Part shown: piece after piece, positions 25,332 to 34,984 of the stretch
Position numbering within the stretch: position 1 is the stretch's first letter
Layout: each line of letters starts with the position of its first letter
NCBI GenBank assembly: GCA_963730685.1
Contig: CAVSSP010000001.1
Coordinates: forward strand, 1-64,000
Direction: 5' to 3'
DNA: 64,000 nucleotides
Source: Bog-756 sp963730685
GTDB lineage: Bacteria; Actinomycetota; Acidimicrobiia; Acidimicrobiales; RAAP-2
Position numbers and translations under genes: made by a program
The notes under the pieces: generated by a model
What the model was told of the DNA's origin: nothing
Database searches by the model: none
Seen by the model: only the letters and a program-made list of their open reading frames with translations

Positions 25332-28300
25332 ATGCTGTCGATAGGACGACTCGGCACAACCGGGGGAGCCGAGTACTACCTCGACAAGGTGGCCAACAGC
25401 GTCGACGACTACTACCTCGGTCGGGGTGAAGCGCCGGGACAGTGGATTGGGTCCACCGCGCAGTCGCTGGGGCTCATCGGCCGAGTGGACGCGGAGGGAC
25501 TCCGCAATCTGCTCGTGGGCAAGTCCGCTCTTGGGGACGATCTCGGGGCCCGGGTCACCCAGGGACGTCGTCCTGGTTACGACCTGACATTCTCGGCTCC
25601 GAAGAGCATCTCCCTCCTCTGGGCATTCGGCACTGACCAGGTCCGTGATTCGATCTCCATCGCCCACGACCGCGCGGTTAGTGCCGTACTCGATCACTTG
25701 TCCACCGAGGCGTGTTACGCCCGGCGAGGAGCGGGTGGTCGCCAGCTCATCGAGGCCGAGGGATTCATCGGCGCGGCCTTCCGCCACCGAACCAGCCGGG
25801 CCGGCGACCCCCAGCTCCACACCCATGTTGTCGTCCCGAACCTGGTCCACGCCGACGGCCAATGGTCTGCTCCGGACGGCCGACACCTCTTCACCTGGAA
25901 GATGGCCGGCGGAGCTCTCTATCGGTCCGCATTGCGGGCCGAGTTGGCGCCTCTCGGCCTGGTCTGGCAGGTGCAGCACAACGGTCTGAGCGAAGTGAGA
26001 GATGTCCCCAAACCCATCCTGCGGGCATTTTCGAAGCGTCGGGCCGACATCGAACAGGCAATGGAGCAGCGGGGTACCTCGTCCGCAGCCGCTGCGGTGA
26101 AGGCTGCCCTGGCCACTCGTGAACGAAAGCCCGCCGGCAGCATCGCCGAGGACGTGTTGCGCACAGCCTGGACCGAGCAACTTTCGATGATTGAGATCTC
26201 TGACGGCGGAGGTGGCACCCGTCCCGCGACGGTCGATGACCTGACTGCTGTCTTGGGTCAGGAAGCGGCCGTGCCGCCCGGTCCGGACGAGGCCAAGTCA
26301 ATTCTGCAAGTGCTGGCGGGCGAGCACCGCGTGTCGATGGATGACTGGGATCTCGCCGACTACGACCGCTCGAGCCCTGGAGCCCCCGAGTCCAGGGCAC
26401 TCCCCCTCACCCTGCTCAACTCCACCTTCACCCGACGAGAGGCCATCTGTGGCGTGGCCAGGGCTTTCGACGTCACCCCGGACCAGGCAGTTGCCCTCAC
26501 TGCGGAACTCCTCGAGCGGGAAAGCGTGCTGCGGGTTTTGGGCGGGACTGATGTCGAATCGGATCAGATCCGGACGCGAACCGGCCAGATCGTTCCGGCC
26601 ACCAGTGGTGATCGTCGCTACACCACAACCGAACTGCTCGCGGCCGAAGAACGAATCGTTTCCTCAGCAGTGGAACGGGTCGCCGACAGGACAGCCCAGG
26701 TCGCCCCCGCCCTGGTGGACAAGGTCATGGGCTGTCACCCTCAGCTGGACGGCGAACAGGCAATTGGGGTGCGGACCCTGCTCACCTCGGGCAACGGCTA
26801 TGACCTGGTCGTCGGTCAGGCCGGCACGGGGAAGTCCACCATGCTCGCCGCCGCTCGGATCGGCTGGGAACAGGCCGGGTTCCGGGTCATCGGCACAGCG
26901 GTGGCCGCTCGGACGGCCGCCGACCTCGAAACCGGCACCGGCATTCCGAGCTCGTCGCTCACACACCTCTTGGCCGACCTGAAAGAGGCGGGTGGGCTTA
27001 CCAGCCGGCACGTCATAGTGGTGGACGAAGCCTCCATGGTCGGGAGCCGCGGTCTCGATCAGCTCTGCCGTCATGCTGATGCCTCCGGTGCCAAGGTGGT
27101 CCTAGTCGGAGACAACCGCCAGCTCTCGTCCATTGACGCCGGAGGCGCGCTCCGGACGCTGTCTCAGGAGCTGGCCGCTGACGTGATCACCTTGACGGCC
27201 AACCGACGTCAGGTCGGCGTTGACCAGGCGTGGGAACGGGAAGCGCTCGCCTCCCTCAGGAGCGGGGACGTGGTCCCGGCCGTGGACGCCTATGTCGACC
27301 ACGGCCGGGTGACCATTACCGGCTCGATCGATGAGGCACGAAAGCGCCTGGTTGAAGACTGGTGGGCCGTCCACAACCACCACACGACCGCCATCCTGGC
27401 GGTGCGGAGGGTCGACGTCCGGGCGCTCAACAAAATGGTCCGGGAACACCGAAAGGCGAACGGTGAGCTGGGCGAGGACATCAGGATCGGTGAGAAGGAT
27501 TTCAGCGTGGGGGACAGGGTCATCTTCGAGCAGAACCAGCGAGTGAGGGAGGCAGGGTCAGAGGCCGGAGCGGCCACCGTCAGGATTCGCAACGGCACCT
27601 TTGCCACTGTGGTCGGCGTCACCGATCCGCCACACCCCGGAGAACAGAGGGCTGTGAACAGGGAGGGTGACGTTGCTCTGGAGGACCAGAAGGAAGCACC
27701 GAGCGTTCCGGACACTGGACCGAGGAAAGATCTGGTCGTTCAGCTCGATGACGGGCGCCGGGCCGTCCTTCCCCAGAGCTACGTCGAGGGCTCCACCAGC
27801 CTCGGCTACGCCCTCACCGTCTTCCGCTCCCAGGGGATCACCGTGGACCACACCTTCGGCCTCGGTGGCGACAGCCTCTTTCAAGAAGCCGGGTACACCC
27901 AGCTCTCCCGGGGACGCCTGTCCAACAACCTGTATGTGACCGCACCGGAGAACCCGCGCTGGGAGATTGGGCACCACGGTGACGGCACCGATCGTCGGGA
28001 TGCACTGGACTCGCTCGTCGACGCCCTGGATCGGAGTCGAGAGCAGACCATGGCCATCGACCGATTGCCGGAGACGACGGTTCTCGCTCCTGACGACCTG
28101 GCGACGACTTATCACGAGCACGCCGTTCTCGGAGCCTGGTTGGATGATCACGCTCCAGCCGATGTGACCGATCAGCTTGCCGCCGCCATGGTGCGGGACC
28201 AGCGGGCTCGGGCTACCGGTCAAAATCAATCCGAAGCAGCTCAGGATCTGGCGAGGCTTGCGGCAGCGCAGCGCGCCCGCAACCACTGGGTCGACCGTCA

Positions 28301-28793
28301 CCAGGATGAGATCAGCCGATGGTCCCGGACGGAGGGTGCCCTCCGACGGTATGAGTACCGGCTCGGCCGGGCGGCCACGTATACGTCACCCAGCCATGTC
28401 ACCGATCTGATTGGCCCGTTGCCCGACCGCCTAGCCGCCACCGAGCGCTGGCAGACCGCCGCCGGCGCCATCGAGGCCTATCGATCCCGCTGGAATGTCA
28501 CGGATACGTCGATGGGCCCCGAGCCGGCCGATCCCGAGCAGCGCGACCATTGGCGTACGACCGTCGCCACCGTGGGAGCGGCAGGATTTCTCAGCAGCCA
28601 GGAACCTGCAGCAGTCGAGTCCGAACGAGGAAGCCTGGCAGCTCATTGGGAGTCCATGCGCTCTGCTGACCGTTTACGTGAGGCAGATCGGGAGCGAGAG
28701 GATGACCCCATTGAGCATTCGCCGGAACGTCGCGTCCGGAAGCGCCAGGACCGCGCCCTCGATCTGAGCCGAGATTCCGGATTCGGCCTGTGA
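25332..28793 (+). CDS. MobF-type conjugative relaxase-helicase (TraA/TrwC family)
   Basis: The 1153-residue protein has an N-terminal TrwC-type relaxase: tandem catalytic tyrosines (AEYYLDK, residues 15-16, and DDYY, 26-27), the conserved RPGYDLTFSAPKSISLLWAF and the three-His metal site ending in DPQLHTHVVVPNLV. A RecD/TraI-like superfamily 1 helicase follows with Walker A GQAGTGKST (near 495), the DEAS box (VIVVDEASMVG) and the late motif LGYALTVFRSQGITVDHT. The C-terminal 200 residues are charged and helical. It should nick oriT, stay bound to the 5' end and unwind the transferred strand. No T4SS or FtsK-like coupling gene is visible in the window, so the element is incomplete here or mobilisable. 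Confidence 0.92.
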   Translation: MLSIGRLGTTGGAEYYLDKVANSVDDYYLGRGEAPGQWIGSTAQSLGLIGRVDAEGLRNLLVGKSALGDDLGARVTQGRRPGYDLTFSAPKSISLLWAFGTDQVRDSISIAHDRAVSAVLDHLSTEACYARRGAGGRQLIEAEGFIGAAFRHRTSRAGDPQLHTHVVVPNLVHADGQWSAPDGRHLFTWKMAGGALYRSALRAELAPLGLVWQVQHNGLSEVRDVPKPILRAFSKRRADIEQAMEQRGTSSAAAAVKAALATRERKPAGSIAEDVLRTAWTEQLSMIEISDGGGGTRPATVDDLTAVLGQEAAVPPGPDEAKSILQVLAGEHRVSMDDWDLADYDRSSPGAPESRALPLTLLNSTFTRREAICGVARAFDVTPDQAVALTAELLERESVLRVLGGTDVESDQIRTRTGQIVPATSGDRRYTTTELLAAEERIVSSAVERVADRTAQVAPALVDKVMGCHPQLDGEQAIGVRTLLTSGNGYDLVVGQAGTGKSTMLAAARIGWEQAGFRVIGTAVAARTAADLETGTGIPSSSLTHLLADLKEAGGLTSRHVIVVDEASMVGSRGLDQLCRHADASGAKVVLVGDNRQLSSIDAGGALRTLSQELAADVITLTANRRQVGVDQAWEREALASLRSGDVVPAVDAYVDHGRVTITGSIDEARKRLVEDWWAVHNHHTTAILAVRRVDVRALNKMVREHRKANGELGEDIRIGEKDFSVGDRVIFEQNQRVREAGSEAGAATVRIRNGTFATVVGVTDPPHPGEQRAVNREGDVALEDQKEAPSVPDTGPRKDLVVQLDDGRRAVLPQSYVEGSTSLGYALTVFRSQGITVDHTFGLGGDSLFQEAGYTQLSRGRLSNNLYVTAPENPRWEIGHHGDGTDRRDALDSLVDALDRSREQTMAIDRLPETTVLAPDDLATTYHEHAVLGAWLDDHAPADVTDQLAAAMVRDQRARATGQNQSEAAQDLARLAAAQRARNHWVDRHQDEISRWSRTEGALRRYEYRLGRAATYTSPSHVTDLIGPLPDRLAATERWQTAAGAIEAYRSRWNVTDTSMGPEPADPEQRDHWRTTVATVGAAGFLSSQEPAAVESERGSLAAHWESMRSADRLREADREREDDPIEHSPERRVRKRQDRALDLSRDSGFGL

Positions 28794-29209
28794 TCCGGCC
28801 GACCACTTTCCGAGGAGGCCTGAGTCCAGCGTTCTGGGTTTGCCCCGCATGACACCCCCTCCCCGGGCACTTCACCGGACGGGTCTTGCGGGATGGGCCC
28901 GGCCAGCGACCTGGCATGACCTGGGTCGTCGTCGCAGGAGGTTCCGCTTGCGGGATGCCTTCGATAGGTCCACCAGGACATGTCTGATCGTCGTTTGCTG
29001 AAACAGAAGACCCTTCGAGGCCTTCCTGCTCGCAATTGTTGCTGCGCCCGGCACGTCGGGGACATTCCTCGGTCGTCGGGTGCCTACGCACAAGTGAACC
29101 GCCGAGTCCGGATCTAGGTGTACTCCCTCATGAGGCTTTTGTCGCGTCCCTCCCGGACGTTGTTGTCGCGACGTCGGGCATGCGTCGACATCGGCGGAGG
29201 CGGCCCCGA
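28794..29209 (+). other. Intergenic region with a long diverged repeat
   Basis: No convincing gene is present. The right part (28941-29059) matches 63174-63298 as an imperfect direct repeat. It marks the change from the conjugative module to the accessory region. Confidence 0.5.
28941..29059 (+). repeat. Diverged direct repeat, left copy
   Basis: This 119-bp stretch and 63174-63298 share CACCAGGACATGTCTGAT / CGCCAGGACACGTCTGAT, an AGAAGACCCT block, GGCCTTC and CGATTGTTGCTGCGCCCGG-like ends in the same order and orientation. Identity is roughly 75 per cent by eye. Frames are not clearly conserved, so it is probably non-coding. Confidence 0.6.
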
Positions 29210-29584
29210 TCAGGGCTGGGTGAACAATTCGAGGTAGTGCCCGTCCGGGTCGACGAAGTACAACCGCCTCCCGCCGTTGTCATCATGGCTGACTTGACCG
29301 GGCTGACGTCGTCGCGGGTCGTCAAAGATCTCGATCCCTGCGTCCACGAGCCTTTGGAGTGCTCCGTCGAACTCCTCGTCGCTCGTGCTGACGAATGCGT
29401 AGTGCTGGGGCGTGACAACAGGCGAGTCGTCGTAGTCGAGCGTCACACCGTTCGCCAGCTCGACCGCAAGAAACTGGCCCACGGCTGTCGGAGGCCTCAA
29501 GCCGAGCACGTCGGCGAGAAACGTGGCCGACACCTCCTTGTTCCGGCTGTAGACGATCGTGTGGTTGAGTTCGATGGCCATCAT
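29210..29584 (-). CDS. VOC-family (glyoxalase/dioxygenase-like) protein
   Basis: The 124-residue protein has the paired beta-alpha-beta-beta-beta units of the vicinal oxygen chelate fold: IELNHTIVYSRNKEVSATFL at the start, QHYAFVSTSDEEFDGALQRL in the middle and YFVDPDGHYLELFTQP at the end. His-8 and Glu near the C-terminus (YLELFT) fit metal ligands. The substrate is unknown; such proteins detoxify or bind small electrophiles and antibiotics. It is transcribed divergently from a TetR regulator with two palindromic operators between them. A second VOC protein at 62168 is its closest relative in the window. Confidence 0.82.
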   Translation of the reverse strand: MMAIELNHTIVYSRNKEVSATFLADVLGLRPPTAVGQFLAVELANGVTLDYDDSPVVTPQHYAFVSTSDEEFDGALQRLVDAGIEIFDDPRRRQPGQVSHDDNGGRRLYFVDPDGHYLELFTQP

Positions 29585-29617
29585 CAGTCCCTTCTGTCCC
29601 CCGAGTGGCGCCGCAAC

Positions 29618-29664
29618 TCCGTACGATGTTCGGAGTAAGCCATTCTACACCGAACATCGTTCGG
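29618..29664. promoter_or_regulatory. Pair of TetR-type operators between VOC and TetR genes
   Basis: CCGAACATCGTTCGG (29650-29664) is a perfect palindrome with a 3-bp centre. CCGTACGATGTTCGG (29618-29632) is the same half-site pair with one mismatch. Centres are 32 bp apart, about three helix turns, in the divergent promoter region. The regulator at 29689 is the obvious ligand. Confidence 0.75.
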
Positions 29665-29688
29665 AGAGACGGGAGGCATGGACCAAGC

Positions 29689-30465
29689 ATGACGAACGAT
29701 GACGCCCAGCGCAGTAGCCGCAGGCGAGTCAGCGAGCATGCGCCCATCTGGGGCCGCCCCGAACGCGTGGGAAGGGGCCCAGCGCCGTCCCGTACCCGGA
29801 ACGAAATTGCCGGTGCAGCGATTGCGATTGCAGACGCCGAGGGCATCGAGGCCGTAACGATGAGGCGACTCGCAAACCAACTGGGGATCGGCACGACCTC
29901 GCTGTACGGATACGTGCGAGGGAAAGAGGAGTTGTACGACCTGATGCTCGATTCCGTCGCGGCGGAACACAGCATCGGCTCACCACCCAACGGTGACTGG
30001 CGCTCTGTCGTGTGCGTGCACGCGCAACAGCTACGGAGGAGCATGCATCGGCATCCCTGGACAGCGACGCTCGCTGCGGCACGACCCTCGATGGGACCAA
30101 ACTCTCTCGCAGTCGCAGAACGCACTCTTGCCGCCCTCGACGGTCTCGGACTTCACGTCGACGAGATGATGGCGATCATCGCCACCGTCGCCGCCTATGT
30201 GCGCGGCCACACGGTCACCGAACTCGCCGAGGAAGAGGCACGACGCCGATCGGGTCTTGATCTTCCGCAGTGGATGCAGGCACAAGCGCCCTACATCCAG
30301 ACAATCATCGTCAGCGGCGAATATCCGCTCATGACGAAAGTCATGTTCGATGGCACGAATCAGCACGACCCGGGTGGCTCTGACAAGCAGTTCGACTTCG
30401 GCCTCAATCGGCTTCTTGACGGGCTCAGTGCCGCATTACCGAGACCTCGCAAACTGCGCGGGTGA
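29689..30465 (+). CDS. TetR-family regulator
   Basis: The 258-residue protein has an N-terminal TetR DNA-binding domain (SRTRNEIAGAAIAIADAEGI, then VTMRRLANQLGIGTTSLYGY) starting near residue 35, which means an unusually long, basic N-terminal extension. The C-terminal ligand domain resembles the TetR_C class of tetracycline-repressor-like proteins (WRSVVCVHAQQLRRSMHRHP, VRGHTVTELAEEEARRRSGL). It probably represses itself and the divergent VOC gene through the palindromes at 29618-29664 and releases on binding a toxic small molecule. ATG 29689 follows GGGAGG at slightly long spacing. Confidence 0.86.
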   Translation: MTNDDAQRSSRRRVSEHAPIWGRPERVGRGPAPSRTRNEIAGAAIAIADAEGIEAVTMRRLANQLGIGTTSLYGYVRGKEELYDLMLDSVAAEHSIGSPPNGDWRSVVCVHAQQLRRSMHRHPWTATLAAARPSMGPNSLAVAERTLAALDGLGLHVDEMMAIIATVAAYVRGHTVTELAEEEARRRSGLDLPQWMQAQAPYIQTIIVSGEYPLMTKVMFDGTNQHDPGGSDKQFDFGLNRLLDGLSAALPRPRKLRG

Positions 30466-30975
30466 GAGTGAGTCGTCACGAACGACGAGCCACTCAAAGA
30501 AGAGGTGGATTCAGTCCTTCCCGCAGAGAAGCTTGCCGGCGCCGTCATCCTCGACCGCGCGACCCCCTTCCCGCCACCCTGGGCTGGATTCAACCCCACG
30601 GACGCTGGATCGACTGGAGAGCCCGACACTGACCGGACCGTCCCCTAACGCTGCCGGCTGGGGGATCAATGTTCATGCCGGCTCTGGGCCTCGCGCTTAC
30701 TCCAGCAAGCGACTCGAATCGCCAAGTGTGCCCGTAGGCGGATCCTTGAGCGGTGAACGGTTGACAGTGGCAACGGCTCCGTGGTTTGGCCGGCACACCG
30801 CCTCTTCTGGCCTCGTGGTGCGTCGCAATCTGCGCAGGCGGAGGCATCCTCTTTCTGATCGTTCCGGCTCGGGTTGATTGAAACAAGTTCCACTTCTAGG
30901 CACCACGTTGCAGCCGGTGACTCATCGAGAGTCGTACGATTTAAGAGCATCTCTGGATCTGCCGATCCTCAATGA
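30466..30975 (+). other. Intergenic region, no convincing gene
   Basis: A short frame (about 30500-30648) reads VDSVLPAEKLAGAVILDRAT and ends DRTVP but has no good start codon, so I do not call it. The rest is without recognisable structure. Confidence 0.4.
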
Positions 30976-33834
30976 ATGGCGACGACCCCCGCGGAACACC
31001 ATGTTTCGGGCCTCTATGTGGATATGTTGGTTGGGTTCCTCGATCAGACCATGACGCCGGAGCACATCGAGGAAGTGCTGCGGAGGGCCGGCGAGACCAG
31101 AAGGCTCGATGAGGTAACCGACTTTGCGTCATGGAGTTCCTATTCTCAGTTCCGACGACTCCTTGAGGAACGCTCGAATTTGGATCCCGCCAGCCTGTAT
31201 GAGCGGGCCGAGTCGCTGTCTGATGTGGTGAAAGCCTCGGAATTCTCCCAAGCCGTTCAGACACTCGGTTCCCCGGGTGCCGTTCTAGCGAGCGGAACGA
31301 GCCACAATCCGCTAGTGCCGATCCGGCGGTACGAGACGACCGAGGTGGCGGCCGACGAGTGGACCATCCGAGAGAGATTCGAGGACGGGTTCGCTCCATT
31401 CCCGGAATTCTGTGACTTCGCCGCGACGCAATATGCACTGATACCAGCGGTGTTCAACCTTCCTTCGGCCGAGGTCACAGAAGAGCAGTGCCAGTGCCGG
31501 GGCGACAGTGCCTGTCTGTTCCGGATTCGCTGGCATTCCGACGACCAGTTGCCAGTCGACCACTTCCGGATCCGCGCCGAACGGTCCGAGGCTCAGCTCG
31601 AGCAGCTCCAGGCCATGATCACCGAGCTTGCCTCCAACGAGCGTTATGAGGACGTCCTTCAGGGCTTCGTGAAGTCCGCTCTCCGGACGACGGTTGGCGC
31701 TGGCGGTGCACTCTTGGCGTTGTCAGCCCGAGCCGGTTCGCCGGCGAGGATCTATTCCGAGGGACTGTCGGGAGCCGAAGCGCAATTGATGGCTGAAGAG
31801 CTGCTATCGAGCGGATTCACAGCCGACCAGGGGGTGGCCGTCGACGTAGCGTCGGCGCGCCGTCACTACGGTGTCTTGGCGGTGAACGAAGGAGGTGGTG
31901 TCCTGCCCTCGTTGGCGCGGTCCTCTCTCGAGACCTGTGCCCGGCTGGCAGCAGCTGCCCTCGACACCGCGGACGCGCTGGACGAGGCTCGCCATCAGGC
32001 CAATACCGCCCAAGTCCTCTTGAATCTGGCCACTTCGCTCACCGAGATCGTGACCGTTCAGGAGATGGCTGCCAAAGTGGCCCAGGCCGTCCCCGACATC
32101 ATCGACTGTGACCGTGCCGCGGTGTTCTTGGAGCCAGCGGGCTTTGGCGCCCCGTCGGGCGAGGGCCTCCGCCTGGCCGGATCGACGGGGTATAGCAGCG
32201 AGGAGCTGGCAACCATACGCCCCCGCACGTTCACCACGTCGCCACCCGGCGCGGTCGACGAACAGGGGGTTGTCCGAGGCACTCCTGCGGACTCGTCCAG
32301 CGTCGCCTTCGTGTCCGCCCCCATCGTGGTGTCCGGCGAGACGATCGGTTCCATCGTGGCCAGCGTCACCACTGAACCGGAGCGCCTGGTCGTCACTCCG
32401 CGACTGGCCGAGCGATTGAAGGGTCTCGCCGCCCAGGCATCGACCGCCATCGCTAATGCGCGCTTGGTCGACCAGATTCGCTTTCAGGCGGTCCATGACA
32501 CCCTGACCGGACTGCCCAACCGGGCCCTCATCCTGGATCGCACCGAGCAGATGCTGGCACGGGCCCGCCGATCCGAGATCCAGGTGGCCGCGCTGTTCAT
32601 TGATTTGGATGGATTCAAGGAGGTCAACGACTCTCTCGGTCACGCCGTGGGCGACCAACTCTTGAAGGCGGTCACCGAACGACTATCGGTGACCATGCGG
32701 GAGAGCGACAGTGTTGGTCGGTTGGGCGGCGATGAGTTCGTGGTTCTGGTCGACGGCGCCACCATGGACGCTGGGCCCGAACTAGTGGCCGAGCGATTGC
32801 TCGACGTACTCCGAACGCCCTTTCTCCTGCCTGGCTTACCGGGCGGGCCGCTGACACTGACCGCGAGTATCGGCATCGCGCTAGGCCTCCGAGATTCGGC
32901 CGCCGAGCTCCTGCGGGACGCGGACATCGCCCTCTACGAGGCCAAGGCCAGCGGCAAGAACTGCTTCGTGGCGTTCCAACCAGAGATGCACACTGCCGTC
33001 CAGGATCACCTGTTACTCGAGATGGACCTCCGGGAGGCACTGGAGCAGGATCAGTTCCGGCTGGTCTACCAACCCATCTTCAACCTGGCTGGAGGCCAGA
33101 CCACCGGCGTCGAAGCCCTCTTGCGCTGGGATCATCCGGAGCGGGGACTGGTCCAGCCCGACAACTTCATCCCCATCCTCGAGACCTCGGGCATGATCAA
33201 CGAGGTCGGTCGGTGGGTGCTTCGCGAGGCCTGTCTGCAAGGCGCTATTTGGCACGCCCGTGGCTACCCGCTCGACGTCTCCGTCAACGTCTCGGCCCGA
33301 CAGCTCGATGCAGACCGGCTGGTCGAAGACGTTCGCCTCGCGCTGCAGTCCTCTGGGTTTCCGGCCTTGTCGCTGACCCTCGAAATCACCGAGACGGCCA
33401 TCATGAAGGATGTGGCCGCAGTTGTTCCGCGGCTGGAAGCTCTCAAGGCCACAGGGGTCCGCATCGCCATCGACGACTTCGGGACCGGCTACTCGTCGCT
33501 CGCCTATCTCCAGCAGTTCCCCGTCGACACGCTCAAGATCGATCGCTCGTTCATCTCAGCTATGGCTGGATCGCTCGAATCCGGGGCGCTCGTCCGCACC
33601 TTGGTTCAGCTGGGAAAGACCCTGGGGCTGGAGACCCTGGCCGAAGGGATCGAGGAATGCGAGCAGTATTCTCAGTTGGAGCGCGATCACTGCGACAGCG
33701 GGCAGGGTTACCTCTATGCCCGACCCCTCGATGTGGATGCCGTGGAGACGTTTGTGGCCGGCCGCTTTAGCAACCGCAGTGAGGCCACGAGCACCGCCCA
33801 AGCGAATGAAGTGTCAGGGGAGACCGACCTGTGA
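30976..33834 (+). CDS. Sensor protein with V4R-like, GAF, GGDEF and EAL domains
   Basis: The 952-residue cytoplasmic protein is a cyclic-di-GMP enzyme. Residues 1-185 form a sensor whose end (EEQCQCRGDSACLFRIRW) recalls the Cys-containing close of V4R/heme-NO-type domains. A GAF-like domain follows at about 340-500. The GGDEF domain carries an intact active site (SVGRLGGDEFVVLVDG, near 583) and the EAL domain keeps GVEALLRW (near 713) and DDFGTGYSSL, so both synthase and hydrolase functions may be active. No membrane segment is seen. It stands alone in its transcription unit. A second GGDEF-EAL protein at 59410 has a different, membrane-bound sensor. Confidence 0.88.
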   Translation: MATTPAEHHVSGLYVDMLVGFLDQTMTPEHIEEVLRRAGETRRLDEVTDFASWSSYSQFRRLLEERSNLDPASLYERAESLSDVVKASEFSQAVQTLGSPGAVLASGTSHNPLVPIRRYETTEVAADEWTIRERFEDGFAPFPEFCDFAATQYALIPAVFNLPSAEVTEEQCQCRGDSACLFRIRWHSDDQLPVDHFRIRAERSEAQLEQLQAMITELASNERYEDVLQGFVKSALRTTVGAGGALLALSARAGSPARIYSEGLSGAEAQLMAEELLSSGFTADQGVAVDVASARRHYGVLAVNEGGGVLPSLARSSLETCARLAAAALDTADALDEARHQANTAQVLLNLATSLTEIVTVQEMAAKVAQAVPDIIDCDRAAVFLEPAGFGAPSGEGLRLAGSTGYSSEELATIRPRTFTTSPPGAVDEQGVVRGTPADSSSVAFVSAPIVVSGETIGSIVASVTTEPERLVVTPRLAERLKGLAAQASTAIANARLVDQIRFQAVHDTLTGLPNRALILDRTEQMLARARRSEIQVAALFIDLDGFKEVNDSLGHAVGDQLLKAVTERLSVTMRESDSVGRLGGDEFVVLVDGATMDAGPELVAERLLDVLRTPFLLPGLPGGPLTLTASIGIALGLRDSAAELLRDADIALYEAKASGKNCFVAFQPEMHTAVQDHLLLEMDLREALEQDQFRLVYQPIFNLAGGQTTGVEALLRWDHPERGLVQPDNFIPILETSGMINEVGRWVLREACLQGAIWHARGYPLDVSVNVSARQLDADRLVEDVRLALQSSGFPALSLTLEITETAIMKDVAAVVPRLEALKATGVRIAIDDFGTGYSSLAYLQQFPVDTLKIDRSFISAMAGSLESGALVRTLVQLGKTLGLETLAEGIEECEQYSQLERDHCDSGQGYLYARPLDVDAVETFVAGRFSNRSEATSTAQANEVSGETDL

Positions 33835-34214
33835 CCCGACATAGTCGGCTCTCTGTACCGTGACGACCGGCTCTTTCGGCGAAGTTACTCAGGAACCGGT
33901 GGGATTCGAGCGCCCGATTCGGGCCGTTGCCAAGCTCCGATCTCGGTCTCTCGGAGACATCGAGAGTCTTGCCCGGAAGCGGATCCCCTTACGGTGCCGG
34001 CTGCCGTTGCCTGCAGGGCCACTCTGCGACCGCCGTAGGTCGTTCGGCTTACGGGCGTATTGGGTGATCCCATTGCCGGCAAGGGGGCGCTGTCGTTCTG
34101 CTCGCGAGGGGCGGCACTTCGTGGATGGGGGCCCCGAAAGTGCGTCACGAGGCCTGCGTTGTACAGGGACAGGTGGCGACTTGGGAAATATCGGAGGGCT
34201 GGCATAATCGGATC
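33835..34214 (+). other. Intergenic region with interspersed motif copies
   Basis: No gene is supported before the GTG at 34215. It contains AAGCGGATCCCCTTACGG (about 33975-33992) and CGTTCGGCTTACGGG (34041-34055), members of the intergenic motif family of this half of the window. Confidence 0.5.
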
Positions 34215-34814
34215 GTGCCGCACGATCGCGATGTTCAAGCCTTCCACGATCGGGCCGAGACCTATGAAAATGGGTGGAACGGTCGGATGCATCACGACAT
34301 TGCCGCCCGCACAGCCGATCTCGCCCTCACCTCCACCAACCGTCCAAGGCGCGTGCTCGACGTCGGTTGCGGAACCGGACTTCTCTTGCGGATGCTCGCC
34401 GCCCGGTTGCCCGAAGCCGAATTGCTGGTCGGAATCGACGCCGCTGCCCGGATGATCGCCACGGCGAAATCGATGGCCGATGACCCCCGACTCAGTTTCT
34501 CAGGGGGAGTTGCGGAGAACCTGCCCTATCCCGACGAATCGTTCGATCTGGTGGTGAGTACTACGTCCTTCGACCATTGGGAGGACCAGAGTGCGGGACT
34601 CGGCGAATGTGCTCGTGTTCTCGCATCGAACGGCCAGCTAATCCTAACGGACCTGTTCTCCCCGTTGCTCGTTCCCACCTTGCTTGTTGCCCGCCGGGAC
34701 CGCGCACGGACAAAACGTCGGGCCGAGGATCTGTTGAAGGCCGCCGGGTTTCAGGCAATGGAATGGCACAGCCCCTACAGCCTGATCATCGGCACGGTTG
34801 TGGCGTCGAAGTGA
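34215..34814 (+). CDS. Class I SAM-dependent methyltransferase
   Basis: The 199-residue protein has the methyltransferase type 11 core: motif I RRVLDVGCGTGLLLRMLA, an acidic residue after strand 2 (LVGIDAAARMIATAK), motif II-like SFDLVVSTTSFDHWED and post-motif LASNGQLILTDLF. It transfers a methyl group from AdoMet to an unidentified small molecule. The N-terminal YENGWNGRMHHDIAARTADL is typical of UbiE-like small-molecule methyltransferases. I chose GTG 34215; the frame is open upstream to 34125, but that stretch overlaps the repeat-like intergenic region. It stands alone. Confidence 0.78.
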   Translation: MPHDRDVQAFHDRAETYENGWNGRMHHDIAARTADLALTSTNRPRRVLDVGCGTGLLLRMLAARLPEAELLVGIDAAARMIATAKSMADDPRLSFSGGVAENLPYPDESFDLVVSTTSFDHWEDQSAGLGECARVLASNGQLILTDLFSPLLVPTLLVARRDRARTKRRAEDLLKAAGFQAMEWHSPYSLIIGTVVASK

Positions 34815-34984
34815 CGGTCGGGCCCAGCCCGAGTTTGCGGTTGCAACCGGCAGCTTTCGCGAACGGGATGCCCCGCGATTCCGTATGACGATCTGCCTAC
34901 GGCAAAGGTCCACCGGTTTGAGTCTGTCGAGATTCGTTCACCGTTCGGCCTATTACCACGCCCTGATGAGTCGCAGCTGGACGG

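Noticed and set aside
25030..25359. Small minus-strand frames before the relaxase
   Set aside because: Their sequence follows the hairpins and repeats of the intergenic region, and they lack codon bias and ribosome sites.
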